DNA from: Nodularia sp. NIES-3585
GTDB lineage: Bacteria > Cyanobacteriota > Cyanobacteriia > Cyanobacteriales > Nostocaceae
Assembly (NCBI RefSeq): GCF_002218065.1
Contig: NZ_BDUB01000001.1
Coordinates: forward strand, 1,499,567 to 1,563,566
Reading direction: 5' to 3'
Length of the DNA stretch: 64,000 nucleotides
The translations under genes were made by a program, and so were the position numbers. Under the pieces are notes generated by a model that was given only the letters and a program-made list of their open reading frames with translations, was not told the origin of the DNA and made no database searches. Position 1 is the first letter of the stretch. Every line of letters starts with the position of its first letter. This document shows, piece by piece, positions 35,439 through 43,191 of the stretch.

Positions 35439-36854
35439 CTATGGAAATAAAGTTTGACGATGTTCTAAAGCTACACTGCGAATTAAGTTATGTAATCCTA
35501 AAACACGATTATTTTCATGATTAATAGACGTTTCCACTAAAAACCGTGCCAATAAATCATCTAAAACTTCCTGTTGTTGTACCTTACCGTAAATCTGATC
35601 TTTCAATCGTTTAATATAGCGATTTAGTTGTAGTAACCAAGCACTATCTTGGACAGGACAACGGTATGTTGCTGCTACACAAATCAATAAATAAGCATCA
35701 GCATTTTGATTTTTCAATCTTTGAAAAACTGCGTCTACTCTCCGCCGATAAACCTCAGCGCGGATTTTCCGCGTTAATTTATGTAATTTCCAATCATCAT
35801 CTACACCTTCTAATTTCATTCCTGATTCTGCTGCTAATAAATGCTGTTCTACTAACTCAATTTCATCCCCGATATTTTGCCAAAAAGCACGAGCATTACG
35901 ACCAAAAGACTCCACAATTTCACCACTAACAACACGCAAAGTTAGAGGATGTCCTTTATATATTTTGCCAATTCTGATTAAAATTTGCCTATCTTCTGAA
36001 TCCAAACTAACATCTAAGCCAGCTTTGGCAAACAAATCAATTTGTTCATCTTCTAGTAACCCATCCAAAATTTCCCGATGATAGGAATTAGGATAACGAG
36101 AAGCCAAAGTTTCGATTTTACTGGGTAAATCTTGAGAAGTAACAATTAATCTACTTGCAGAAGATTCTATAGTTAAAAAACTCTCAAAAAACCTAGTCCA
36201 CCATTCATCTTCAAAATCTCCCCAACCATCATCACTTGCTGTTAATAGTGCTTCTAAAGAATCAATTAGAATTAAAATACGTTCTTCGCGGAGATAATTA
36301 ATAAGTTGTTTGAGGATGTTTTCTGTTTGGTTATCTGTAATTAAAATTCCTAATTCTTCTAACCATCTAACCGCAATATTTACAAAGTTTCTAGGGCTAT
36401 CATCACTATCGAAATTTACTCTTAAAATCTTATTAAATCTGCATTGAGTATCATCTGCAATGCGTTCAGACAGGGCTGTTTTACCAATTCCTGTAATTCC
36501 TAGCAATACTAATAAACGACAACTTCCTTGAACTTTTTTTGTTAAAGAACTAACAAGATTTTTTCGGCCTACCCAACCATGATCATAAACAGGCCAATTT
36601 GTGATTTTTTCAGGTACAAGCTCAAAAATATTCTCCCAATTTTCCCGCCAGTTGGGAATATCTAACACATCACAGTAAGTTTCAGCGGTACTTCTAATTA
36701 CACCATCACCATCATGAAATTTAGTAAAGGTTTGACGATGTTGATTTTTTTCAATTGCAAAACTACTAATTGATTCAAAGCTCTTTAATGCTTCCTGAAC
36801 TAACTTGTGTCCTATCGTGGTTAACCGATAAAGTTTTGGTTTATTTCTCGCCAT
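35439..36854 (-). CDS. NB-ARC STAND ATPase with N-terminal HTH-like adaptor domain
   Basis: I prefer the ATG at 36854 (MARNKPKLYRLTTIG), which gives 471 residues; the frame opens at 36902. The N-terminal about 85 residues include TFTKFHDGDGVIRSTAETYC followed by DVLDIPNW, resembling HTH-like adaptor regions common in cyanobacterial NB-ARC proteins. The NB-ARC module follows: Walker A GITGIGKTAL (about 119-128), ILILIDSLEALL as Walker B, RLIVTSQDLP as sensor 1 and GHPLTLRVV as the GxP motif. A winged-helix region completes it. No nuclease or TIR effector is visible. It is paired with the TPR gene directly downstream. Confidence 0.83.
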   Translation of the reverse strand: MARNKPKLYRLTTIGHKLVQEALKSFESISSFAIEKNQHRQTFTKFHDGDGVIRSTAETYCDVLDIPNWRENWENIFELVPEKITNWPVYDHGWVGRKNLVSSLTKKVQGSCRLLVLLGITGIGKTALSERIADDTQCRFNKILRVNFDSDDSPRNFVNIAVRWLEELGILITDNQTENILKQLINYLREERILILIDSLEALLTASDDGWGDFEDEWWTRFFESFLTIESSASRLIVTSQDLPSKIETLASRYPNSYHREILDGLLEDEQIDLFAKAGLDVSLDSEDRQILIRIGKIYKGHPLTLRVVSGEIVESFGRNARAFWQNIGDEIELVEQHLLAAESGMKLEGVDDDWKLHKLTRKIRAEVYRRRVDAVFQRLKNQNADAYLLICVAATYRCPVQDSAWLLQLNRYIKRLKDQIYGKVQQQEVLDDLLARFLVETSINHENNRVLGLHNLIRSVALEHRQTLFP

Positions 36855-36918
36855 CTCACACACTGGATTGCACTGAGAGAATAATACACGATTAGTCAAC
36901 AACTATACAATCAAAAGC

Positions 36919-36989
36919 ACAAACAACGCACAATTAGCTAGTGACTTGAGCGATCGTCATATTTTATACTCTTGACTATACAGCTTAAT
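36919..36989. promoter_or_regulatory. 71-bp repeat copy A, upstream of the zinc-ribbon gene
   Basis: Matches 40256-40326 without gaps at about 56 of 71 positions by hand count. Both copies start ACAAACAACGCACAATT, contain GCTAGTGACTT and TTTATACTCT, and end CAGCTTAAT. Both lie just upstream of a plus-strand start codon (26 and 48 bases), and TATACT could be a -10 box, so they may be a shared promoter/operator; alternatively they mark a duplication. Confidence 0.6.
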
Positions 36990-37014
36990 TTGACTACTAG
37001 GAGTTATAAAAACT

Positions 37015-37227
37015 ATGACTAAATATAGTTCTTGTCCAGGTTGTGGACATAGCAAAAAGAGCGGTTTATTAACGGGGGCATATTTTAATATTTATAAGTG
37101 TAAACAGTGTAAACATAAGTTTTGCTCAAACTGTGGACGCGTTAATGTAGGCTTAATTGGTAGCACTGCATTTTGTCCTAAATGTGGTTCAGAGGGATAT
37201 AAAGATGGTGAATGTTATTTAAGGTGA
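37015..37227 (+). CDS. Small zinc-ribbon protein
   Basis: This 70-residue protein has cysteine pairs CPGCG, CKQCKHKFCSNCG and CPKCG, enough for two zinc sites of the zinc-ribbon type. There is no other domain. An AGGAG ribosome site precedes the ATG. The end of the gene lies in a perfect 16-bp tandem duplication (37207-37222 and 37223-37238); without it the C-terminus would read differently. It is the first of four closely spaced plus-strand genes with a membrane protein and a GUN4 protein. Confidence 0.7.
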   Translation: MTKYSSCPGCGHSKKSGLLTGAYFNIYKCKQCKHKFCSNCGRVNVGLIGSTAFCPKCGSEGYKDGECYLR

Positions 37228-37286
37228 ATGTTATTTAATAAGACAGAGATGATTATAAACATTAAAGATAAGAGGAGAATATTGCT

Positions 37287-37493
37287 ATGTCATCAATGGA
37301 TAAAAATGTCAACAAAAATAAAGAACAACAGTATTCAGAAGGTCAAGGAGAAAAGCGTAAATCTGGTCAATCTAATGGTTCCAGTAATAGAAGTGATCTT
37401 GATCGAGTAAATACCGAACTTGCAAAACCAAATCTAACTGAATCAGCAAAAAAAGCATTACTAGAACGCAAGAAAAAATTGGAAGGAAAGTAG
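37287..37493 (+). CDS. Small hydrophilic, probably disordered protein
   Basis: 68 residues rich in Lys, Glu, Asn, Ser and Gln (NKNKEQQYSEGQGEKRKSGQ), ending in a short helix LTESAKKALLERKKKL. I do not recognise a family. AGAGGAG upstream (about 37271) is a good ribosome site. The start could also be the ATG four codons on (37296). Position between the zinc-ribbon and membrane genes suggests one operon; it ends eight bases before the next start. Confidence 0.55.
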   Translation: MSSMDKNVNKNKEQQYSEGQGEKRKSGQSNGSSNRSDLDRVNTELAKPNLTESAKKALLERKKKLEGK

Positions 37494-37500
37494 ATAAATA

Positions 37501-37836
37501 ATGGAACCTACTAAAAATAAATTTCACTGGAAATACGTCATTTCTTGGCTAGTGATGGGATTAGTATTAGCAATTTGTGTAGTAACATTTGCAAAAATGT
37601 CTCCAGGAACAAATATTTTTGCAGTGTTTGTCGGTATGCTAATATTTCCATCAGTATATGGGTTTTTGGGTATTTTGTTTGATGGATGGTTAAGACATGA
37701 ACGAAGGTTTTCAGAAATTAGGCATTCTGATTTAATTTGGTACATTTACCCAGTGATTGCTATGGTTGATATTACATTTACCATTGTTTTCGGATTTTTA
37801 TGGTCAGTTGTTACTGGGAAATTTGATAAAAAGTAG
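37501..37836 (+). CDS. Small polytopic membrane protein
   Basis: 111 residues with three predicted membrane helices (about 11-31, 37-60 and 80-103) and a charged loop LRHERRFSEIRHSD between the last two. No family recognised. It has no signal peptide and a basic N-terminus (MEPTKNKFHWK). The gene starts eight bases after the previous stop. It could anchor the complex formed by its neighbours, but no direct evidence exists. Confidence 0.6.
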   Translation: MEPTKNKFHWKYVISWLVMGLVLAICVVTFAKMSPGTNIFAVFVGMLIFPSVYGFLGILFDGWLRHERRFSEIRHSDLIWYIYPVIAMVDITFTIVFGFLWSVVTGKFDKK

Positions 37837-37956
37837 TGAAAGCAGATAGGTACATTCAAATTTTCATTGACTGTACCTTACCTGAACACAAGTCTCTGGT
37901 ATGTCTGAAAAGTTTAGATACGTGATTCAATAAAAGTATTTAAGGTGAGATTTTTT

Positions 37957-38727
37957 ATGGTGATCATAATCATACTAATAATCATAATTTCTGTAGTGAT
38001 ATGGCGATACAAAAGCCAAACAAGTACCGCAAAACTTCGTAGTTTATTGGCACAACAAAAATGGGAAGAAGCTAATAGATATACTTCTCACATTATTCTA
38101 TTTGTCGTAGGTAGAAAAGTACGTAGAAACATTGCATTTCCTGATAAATGGAATAGAGTAATTCGTAAACTTTTCTTAAAACCTATTTTTCAGTTAATAC
38201 ATTTCCCTATTACTTCCACGGATTTGATGAATCGTCTAACTTTATATGTAGGTTCATTTACTTTTGAACTAGATGAACTTGATCGCTTTCCTTGCGATAT
38301 TTTACATGAGATTGATCAACTTTGGACAACATATAGTAATAGTCATTTTGGTTTTAGTGTTCAAATGAGTATATATGAAGAGATGAAACAAAAAAATAGC
38401 CTACCTTCACCTTTCGGTTCAAATGTAAATATTAGTAATCAATTTATTCCAATTACCTCTGTAGATTATTCACTAATTTCAATTAAAGATACTAATATTC
38501 TTTGTCTAATTGAAAAATTGCAATGGTCTGAGTATAATCCTGATACTGATGCTTGTCGTGGTTTTAGATATTCTAATAAATTCCAATATAATCTCAAGGC
38601 TCCAAAAGGACACCTACCATTTTTATTTAATTATGACCAGGATGTAGACTTTTTGCCATATATGAATTATCTGAATATGCCCAATATGGTAAATATATGG
38701 AATCGTTTGAAAATTTGTAAGTTATAA
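37957..38727 (+). CDS. Membrane-anchored GUN4 domain protein
   Basis: I start at the ATG at 37957, because AAGGTGAG lies eight bases before it; the frame opens at 37945. The 256-residue product begins with one strong membrane helix (VIIIILIIIISVVIW). The GUN4 domain follows: LRSLLAQQKWEEANRYT, FPCDILHEIDQLWTTYS, HFGFSVQMSIYEEM and LKAPKGHLP. GUN4 binds protoporphyrins and activates Mg-chelatase, but cyanobacteria also have many GUN4-like domains attached to kinases, caspases or membrane segments with unknown roles. A Tyr-rich insertion between the two halves is unusual. It closes the small cluster. Confidence 0.78.
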   Translation: MVIIIILIIIISVVIWRYKSQTSTAKLRSLLAQQKWEEANRYTSHIILFVVGRKVRRNIAFPDKWNRVIRKLFLKPIFQLIHFPITSTDLMNRLTLYVGSFTFELDELDRFPCDILHEIDQLWTTYSNSHFGFSVQMSIYEEMKQKNSLPSPFGSNVNISNQFIPITSVDYSLISIKDTNILCLIEKLQWSEYNPDTDACRGFRYSNKFQYNLKAPKGHLPFLFNYDQDVDFLPYMNYLNMPNMVNIWNRLKICKL

Positions 38728-38759
38728 TCATTTATTTATTATTATAAGTGCTATTTTTT

Positions 38760-39257
38760 ATGTATAAATATCAAGATTTTACAATTCGTAATTTGCAAAA
38801 AAGTGATTACTCAATTGTTATAGATATAATTAACTCTATTAGATTAGAATATGGAGTCATAATTTCCAAAGAATATGATCAAGATATGCAAAATTACATA
38901 GCAGTAGAAAAATATTATTTAGAAACAGGAGGATTATTTTGGGTAGTAGAAAAAGACAATAAGATATTGGGAACGGCGGCATTTTATCCATATAAAGGAG
39001 TAGAAAAAGGAGCAGAAATTAAAAAAATTTACCTATTACCAGAAGTAAGGGGTATAGGGTTAGGAAAATTCTTGTTACAACAATTAGAACTAGAAATTGC
39101 AGCTAGAGGATTTCAAACAATATGGATTAAAACTGTTAGCCTTTTCAATGAAGCTATGTCATTATATGAAAATAGTGGATATGTTCAATTTTTAGATTTG
39201 GAAACTCCTAAAATTGGATATATTTACGCTAAAAAATCTCTGATCAATATTCTCTAA
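38760..39257 (+). CDS. GNAT family N-acetyltransferase
   Basis: I prefer the ATG at 38760 (MYKYQDFTIRNLQKSDYS), giving 165 residues. The GNAT core is complete: GLFWVVEKDNKILGTAAFYP, EIKKIYLLPEVRGIGLGKFL with the acetyl-CoA loop RGIGLG, and LYENSGYV near the end. It acetylates an unknown amine. The sequence is AT-rich like its neighbours. As a lone GNAT next to a toxin-antitoxin pair it could be regulatory, but a direct link is not shown. Confidence 0.85.
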   Translation: MYKYQDFTIRNLQKSDYSIVIDIINSIRLEYGVIISKEYDQDMQNYIAVEKYYLETGGLFWVVEKDNKILGTAAFYPYKGVEKGAEIKKIYLLPEVRGIGLGKFLLQQLELEIAARGFQTIWIKTVSLFNEAMSLYENSGYVQFLDLETPKIGYIYAKKSLINIL

Positions 39258-39293
39258 AAGATGGTTATAGCGATCGCCTTACTATAATATATT

Positions 39294-39689
39294 TTATATC
39301 AGTCCAAGAAATAATTCTTTTTCAATGAATTCAATTAATTCCAGAATATTACGAGATTGACTAGGTTCTACATTATTTTCTTCAATTATATGGACATGAT
39401 GGGGGAAATTAGGTAAATTTGGAAAATGCTGCACATTATCCCAACGTTTTCTTAATTTTTCCTTTTGTTCATCCATCCACTGATAACGATAACCAAGGGT
39501 TACAAAATGTCCCTCAATAATAGTAAAGGACTCTGCTAGTTCAAAGAAATCATTATTAACTAAAGTTAATCTAGCACGAAAATAGCCACGATCTAATAAA
39601 ATTTTCTCTTCCACAATGGCGATTTTAATAATGATGCAGCTAGTGGCTAATTTAATTTTTACTGTATTAATATAATCTTGTATTTCCAT
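39294..39689 (-). CDS. TumE-family (DUF6516) toxin
   Basis: 131 residues with GYFRARLTLVNNDFFELAES, EGHFVTLGYRYQWMD, RWDNVQHFPNLPNFPHHVH, the conserved Arg/Tyr/His pattern of the TumE/DUF6516 toxin family. These small proteins are paired with an antitoxin encoded upstream, as here (14 bases between genes). The mode of action is not established for cyanobacterial members. AT-rich sequence and position in the island suggest an acquired module. Confidence 0.75.
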   Translation of the reverse strand: MEIQDYINTVKIKLATSCIIIKIAIVEEKILLDRGYFRARLTLVNNDFFELAESFTIIEGHFVTLGYRYQWMDEQKEKLRKRWDNVQHFPNLPNFPHHVHIIEENNVEPSQSRNILELIEFIEKELFLGLI

Positions 39690-39703
39690 TATTTAAATAG
39701 AGA

Positions 39704-40006
39704 TTAAATTTGAATATTATTTTGAGCATTTGTCCACATTTCATAAAATACACTCCATTCAAATAAATCTATTTCATCTCCTAACTTACCTGCTTTAAAC
39801 TCTTTATAGAATTCACTAGAAGACATTTGATATTTTGTCTCAAAATTCTTTAACCGTTGTTCTAAATCTAAAATATCTTGTTGTATTGAATTTGCTAATA
39901 GGGAAGATGATTTGACGTTATTAATTTTGCTTTCTAAAAGTTGTCTTTCTTCTGGAGATAAAGAGAGAATGATTTGAGTGATAGATTCAACTAATTGGGT
40001 ATTCAT
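39704..40006 (-). CDS. Putative antitoxin of TumE-type pair
   Basis: Starting at the ATG at 40006 (MNTQLVESITQIILSLSPEE) the product has 100 residues and is helical, with LSPEERQLLESKI and KLGDEIDLFEWSVFYEMW. The central EFKAGKLGD resembles the neutralising tails of cyanobacterial small antitoxins. It has no DNA-binding domain that I can name. AAGGAGAA lies upstream of the ATG. It is the first gene of the minus-strand pair. Confidence 0.65.
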   Translation of the reverse strand: MNTQLVESITQIILSLSPEERQLLESKINNVKSSSLLANSIQQDILDLEQRLKNFETKYQMSSSEFYKEFKAGKLGDEIDLFEWSVFYEMWTNAQNNIQI

Positions 40007-40373
40007 AATGTAATTCTCCTTGGTCAGCAATTTTTATTTTCATTATATCTCATTTAAGTATAATATAAATTTCTTATATCCTCATTTCAAAAAAATACCA
40101 TAACATAAATTACCCTTGCAGAACTTCCCCAAACCCTACAAAAACTAATTAACTAAACTCAAAAAATAGGTATATCTCTCATCATTACTGAAAATAATAG
40201 TGCGATCGCCATTATTTCATCTTTCATAAACATTACATATTATACCATGAAACGAACAAACAACGCACAATTGGCTAGTGACTTAGGTACATGGCGAACT
40301 TTATACTCTGGACAATCCAGCTTAATATTTTAGATTTTCTCTCATGATCATTTTCAAAATTAAGGTAATACAC
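40007..40373. other. Intergenic region with shared promoter-like repeat
   Basis: About 365 AT-rich bases between the divergent antitoxin and PEP-CTERM genes. Its only notable content is repeat copy B (40256-40326) and a HIP1 site. No open frame of interest. Confidence 0.5.
40256..40326. promoter_or_regulatory. 71-bp repeat copy B, upstream of the PEP-CTERM gene
   Basis: Same length and orientation as copy A at 36919-36989, with the shared blocks listed there, lying 48 bases before the ATG of the PEP-CTERM gene. The two copies bracket the 3.3-kb zinc-ribbon/GUN4/GNAT/TumE segment. Confidence 0.6.
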
Positions 40374-41243
40374 ATGAAAAATCTAGTCAAACTAACAACA
40401 GTAACTCTTTCTTTAGTCACAATAATAGAAATTACCAAAGAAGCACAAGCATCAACTTTACACAATGGTTGGAATTACGCAATTGATTCTTTCAATGACT
40501 CTACATATAGGACATATTCTGGTAGTCCTACTAGCGTTGGTGGAGGGATATTTGAAATTTATGGTCTAGCAATGAAGGATGATGTTCAGGGTAACAAAGT
40601 CACCTTTGCTATTAATTCAAATTTAGCGAGAGATGGTGCAGTAGTTCCTGTTGCTAGTGGATATAGTCATATCGGTTGGGGTGATTTATTTATTCAGACT
40701 GCTTCGGGTTTATTAGGAGTTAATTTTACTGATGCTAATGATTCTGCTGCTAGTTTAGGATTATACCAAGTCGCCGCCACAAAAAGTGTAGCTGTTGCTA
40801 ATGACGGTTGGCCGACTAATAGTTCCTACACTAATTTTGTAGCTAGTAAGGGTGGAAATGCTAATTTGGGAGATTTAGCTCAACATCAATCACCTTTTGG
40901 AGATGCAACTCATAGTGTAATTGCAGCAGGACAATGGATTGGTAATGTTCTTCCTGCTGATTTAAGTGGGATAAATTTCGGACATTTTGGTGCTTTTGGT
41001 TCTCAAACTTTTGGGTTTAGTATTGATCGTTCTTTAATACCTTCAGGAGATATTTTAGCTTGGATCTTCCAAGAGTGTTTTAATGATGGAGTAGCAATGG
41101 TAGCAAATATTTCTGAACCCCCAGAAGAACCTCAAGATGTTCCTGAACCTTCTACTTTAATAGGAATGATTGCTTTAGCTGCAATGGGTGTATTCTCTAC
41201 TAAAAATAAACAGAAAAATAAGCAGCTAGTAGTAAATGCTTAA
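40374..41243 (+). CDS. Exported PEP-CTERM protein
   Basis: I start at MKNLVKLTTVTLSLVTIIEI (40374), giving 289 residues with a signal peptide ending near AQAS. The body is Gly/Ala/Ser/Thr-rich and beta-like (XDD-type look: ANDSAASLGLYQVAATKS). The end DVPEPSTLIGMIALAAMGVF followed by Lys/Asn is a PEP-CTERM signal: the exosortase EpsH/XrtB-type machinery would cut and attach or release it at the surface. It is AT-rich and closes the accessory island. Confidence 0.85.
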   Translation: MKNLVKLTTVTLSLVTIIEITKEAQASTLHNGWNYAIDSFNDSTYRTYSGSPTSVGGGIFEIYGLAMKDDVQGNKVTFAINSNLARDGAVVPVASGYSHIGWGDLFIQTASGLLGVNFTDANDSAASLGLYQVAATKSVAVANDGWPTNSSYTNFVASKGGNANLGDLAQHQSPFGDATHSVIAAGQWIGNVLPADLSGINFGHFGAFGSQTFGFSIDRSLIPSGDILAWIFQECFNDGVAMVANISEPPEEPQDVPEPSTLIGMIALAAMGVFSTKNKQKNKQLVVNA

Positions 41244-41402
41244 ATTCTTTTAATGATAGCTTTTTAAGTTTTTTAATATTTAGCGATCGCACTCTAGCCA
41301 CTTTCATTTTGCGATCGCTATTTCGTATATATTCCCATGGTTAGCGCATCTCAAATCCTATTGACAAGGGGACTATGATGTATTTCATTCAAGTGCATAC
41401 CG

Positions 41403-42434
41403 TTATAAAATATCTTTGTGCATTAAAGCGCGATCTACTAAAGATTGAATTTGGTCAGATGATAGCGGATCACCATTGGCATAATGTTCTATCCAAGTTT
41501 TACTAATTAGATTAGGGTCATCTGGTAAACTTGCCAAATCCCATCCTGGCATTTGTAAATCTTCCATGAGCCGATTTACTTTGGGGTCATAACTGAGGGC
41601 GAAACAGCGACAACCTTCAGCCGCAGCCATAATTAAGCTGTGCAGACGCATCCCAATTGCCATTTCTACACCTTTATAGACACCTTTTAATAATTGCGGG
41701 TCTTCTAAAAGCAAAATTTTGCTGACATCTTTTAATTGGGGTTGAATCGCTTCGGCGATCGCTAAATCTTCACTCTTCTGAAATGGCAACAGCAAAATAA
41801 AGGCTTGGGTCGCTTTCTGAAAGTCTACTAAGGCGCGAGTCAAGTTTGCCAAACGTTTTTCAGTCAGTTGGGGATGAGTTCTTAAAGTAACGGCAACTCT
41901 CGGCGCTGGTAAATCCCAAAGTCCTGGTACAGGCTTGCTTTCTAACGCCCAAACTGGGTCAGGTGCAAGCAAACAAGGAATTTTCCAATCAGCTAATAAA
42001 GCTGCACTAGAGCGATCGCGCACACTAACTCTGCTACAATATCCGAAGGAGTGTTGTGCCAACTTGCGAGTTTGGGGACGAACTAAGGGACCGATACCTT
42101 GCGCCCAAGCTACAGTTTTCAAACCCATTTTCTGAGCCAATATCATCAGCCCGCCATAGTAAAATGGACTAATGGTGCTGGTGACATCTTGAATTAAACT
42201 CCCACCGCCCCAAATGAAAGTATCGCAAGAACGCAGAGCTTGGAGTACAGGTAAAATCTTCATGCGGTTGTGAGATTCCACACCATAGCGATCGCGCGTT
42301 TGTTCTGGATTAGCCGAAAGCACCACAGGAGTGACATCAGGTGGTAGCATTTGCAAGAGCGTCGCCAATAAAGCCTCGTCACCCCCATTACCCTTACCGT
42401 AATACCCAGACAATAACGCCCGCATCTTTGCCAT
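41403..42434 (-). CDS. csaB: Polysaccharide pyruvyl transferase CsaB
   Basis: This 343-residue protein has LLSGYYGKGNGGDEALLATL, DTFIWGGGSLIQDVTSTISP, AWAQGIGPLVRPQTRKL and GMRLHSLIMAAAEGCRCFAL, the family pattern of CsaB. It adds ketal pyruvate to cell-wall-associated polymers, which creates the ligand for SLH domains. An SLH protein is encoded at 12696-13514. It is divergent from the DUF2499 gene with 27 bases between starts. Confidence 0.92.
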   Translation of the reverse strand: MAKMRALLSGYYGKGNGGDEALLATLLQMLPPDVTPVVLSANPEQTRDRYGVESHNRMKILPVLQALRSCDTFIWGGGSLIQDVTSTISPFYYGGLMILAQKMGLKTVAWAQGIGPLVRPQTRKLAQHSFGYCSRVSVRDRSSAALLADWKIPCLLAPDPVWALESKPVPGLWDLPAPRVAVTLRTHPQLTEKRLANLTRALVDFQKATQAFILLLPFQKSEDLAIAEAIQPQLKDVSKILLLEDPQLLKGVYKGVEMAIGMRLHSLIMAAAEGCRCFALSYDPKVNRLMEDLQMPGWDLASLPDDPNLISKTWIEHYANGDPLSSDQIQSLVDRALMHKDIL

Positions 42435-42461
42435 TTTAAATTACTTAATTTTGGATTACTT

Positions 42462-42809
42462 ATGCACGCTCTTTCCATTCCCACCTGGATTATTCACGTT
42501 TCTAGCGTTATTGAGTGGATTGTCGCCATTTGGTTAATTTGGACTTACGGCGAACTCACTGGTAATCGCACATGGTGGGGATTATCTCTAGCCATGTTAC
42601 CAGCTTTAGTTAGTGCCATGTGTGCCTGTACCTGGCATTATTTCGACAATCCGTCATCTTTAGAATGGCTGGTAACACTGCAAGCTGCGATGACATTAAT
42701 TGGTAATTTTACACTTTGGGCAGCTGCGGTATTGATTTGGCGTTCGACTAAACCAGAGGATACTCCAACCAAGACAGTTACAGCCCCAGCTATGGAATCA
42801 AAATCATGA
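42462..42809 (+). CDS. DUF2499 (Ycf49-like) membrane protein
   Basis: 115 residues, four hydrophobic segments, starting MHALSIPTWIIHVSSVIEWI with MCACTWHYFDNPSSLEWLVT. I recognise the DUF2499/Ycf49 family found in cyanobacteria and chloroplasts. Its function is not known. The stop overlaps the start of the DUF3593 gene by four bases (ATGA). The pairing is conserved, suggesting a shared complex in a photosynthetic membrane. Confidence 0.85.
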   Translation: MHALSIPTWIIHVSSVIEWIVAIWLIWTYGELTGNRTWWGLSLAMLPALVSAMCACTWHYFDNPSSLEWLVTLQAAMTLIGNFTLWAAAVLIWRSTKPEDTPTKTVTAPAMESKS

Positions 42810-43099
42810 TATCTAAAGAAACCCTATTTGCCCTTTCCTTGTTTCCCTACTTGGGTTTCTTGTGGTTCATTAGCCGCAGTCCACAAATGCCACGTTTAGC
42901 CCTATATGGATTTTACGGCACGCTGGTATTTGTTGCCATTACCATCCCGGCGGCAATTTACGCTCAATTAAATTATGGTGTTTCCTTGGCTGACGTAGAT
43001 TGGTTACACGGGGGCGCAGAAGTGTTTTTAACCTTTGCTAACATTCTGCTGGTGGTGGGTTTCGCCCAAGCCATTAGGGAGTTAAAAATGAAAAATTAA
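42806..43099 (+). CDS. DUF3593 membrane protein
   Basis: 97 residues with three hydrophobic stretches: LFALSLFPYLGFLWFISRS, YGTLVFVAITIPAAIYA and EVFLTFANILLVVGFAQAIR, with DWLHGGAEVF between the last two. This is the DUF3593 family, usually encoded with DUF2499 in cyanobacteria and seen in plant plastid proteins. Translationally coupled to DUF2499. Function unknown. Confidence 0.83.
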   Translation: MISKETLFALSLFPYLGFLWFISRSPQMPRLALYGFYGTLVFVAITIPAAIYAQLNYGVSLADVDWLHGGAEVFLTFANILLVVGFAQAIRELKMKN

Positions 43100-43131
43100 A
43101 CGCCGATAAACGCCGATAAACGCCGATAAAT
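43098..43131. repeat. Three tandem ACGCCGATAA units
   Basis: Three perfect 10-base copies directly after the DUF3593 stop. Too short for function assignment; probably slippage-prone. Confidence 0.8.
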
Positions 43132-43191
43132 TTAGATGTTTAATTATTTTGGTTGACTTTTTTGATGCTTTGTAGTATTGGGAATAAATAA

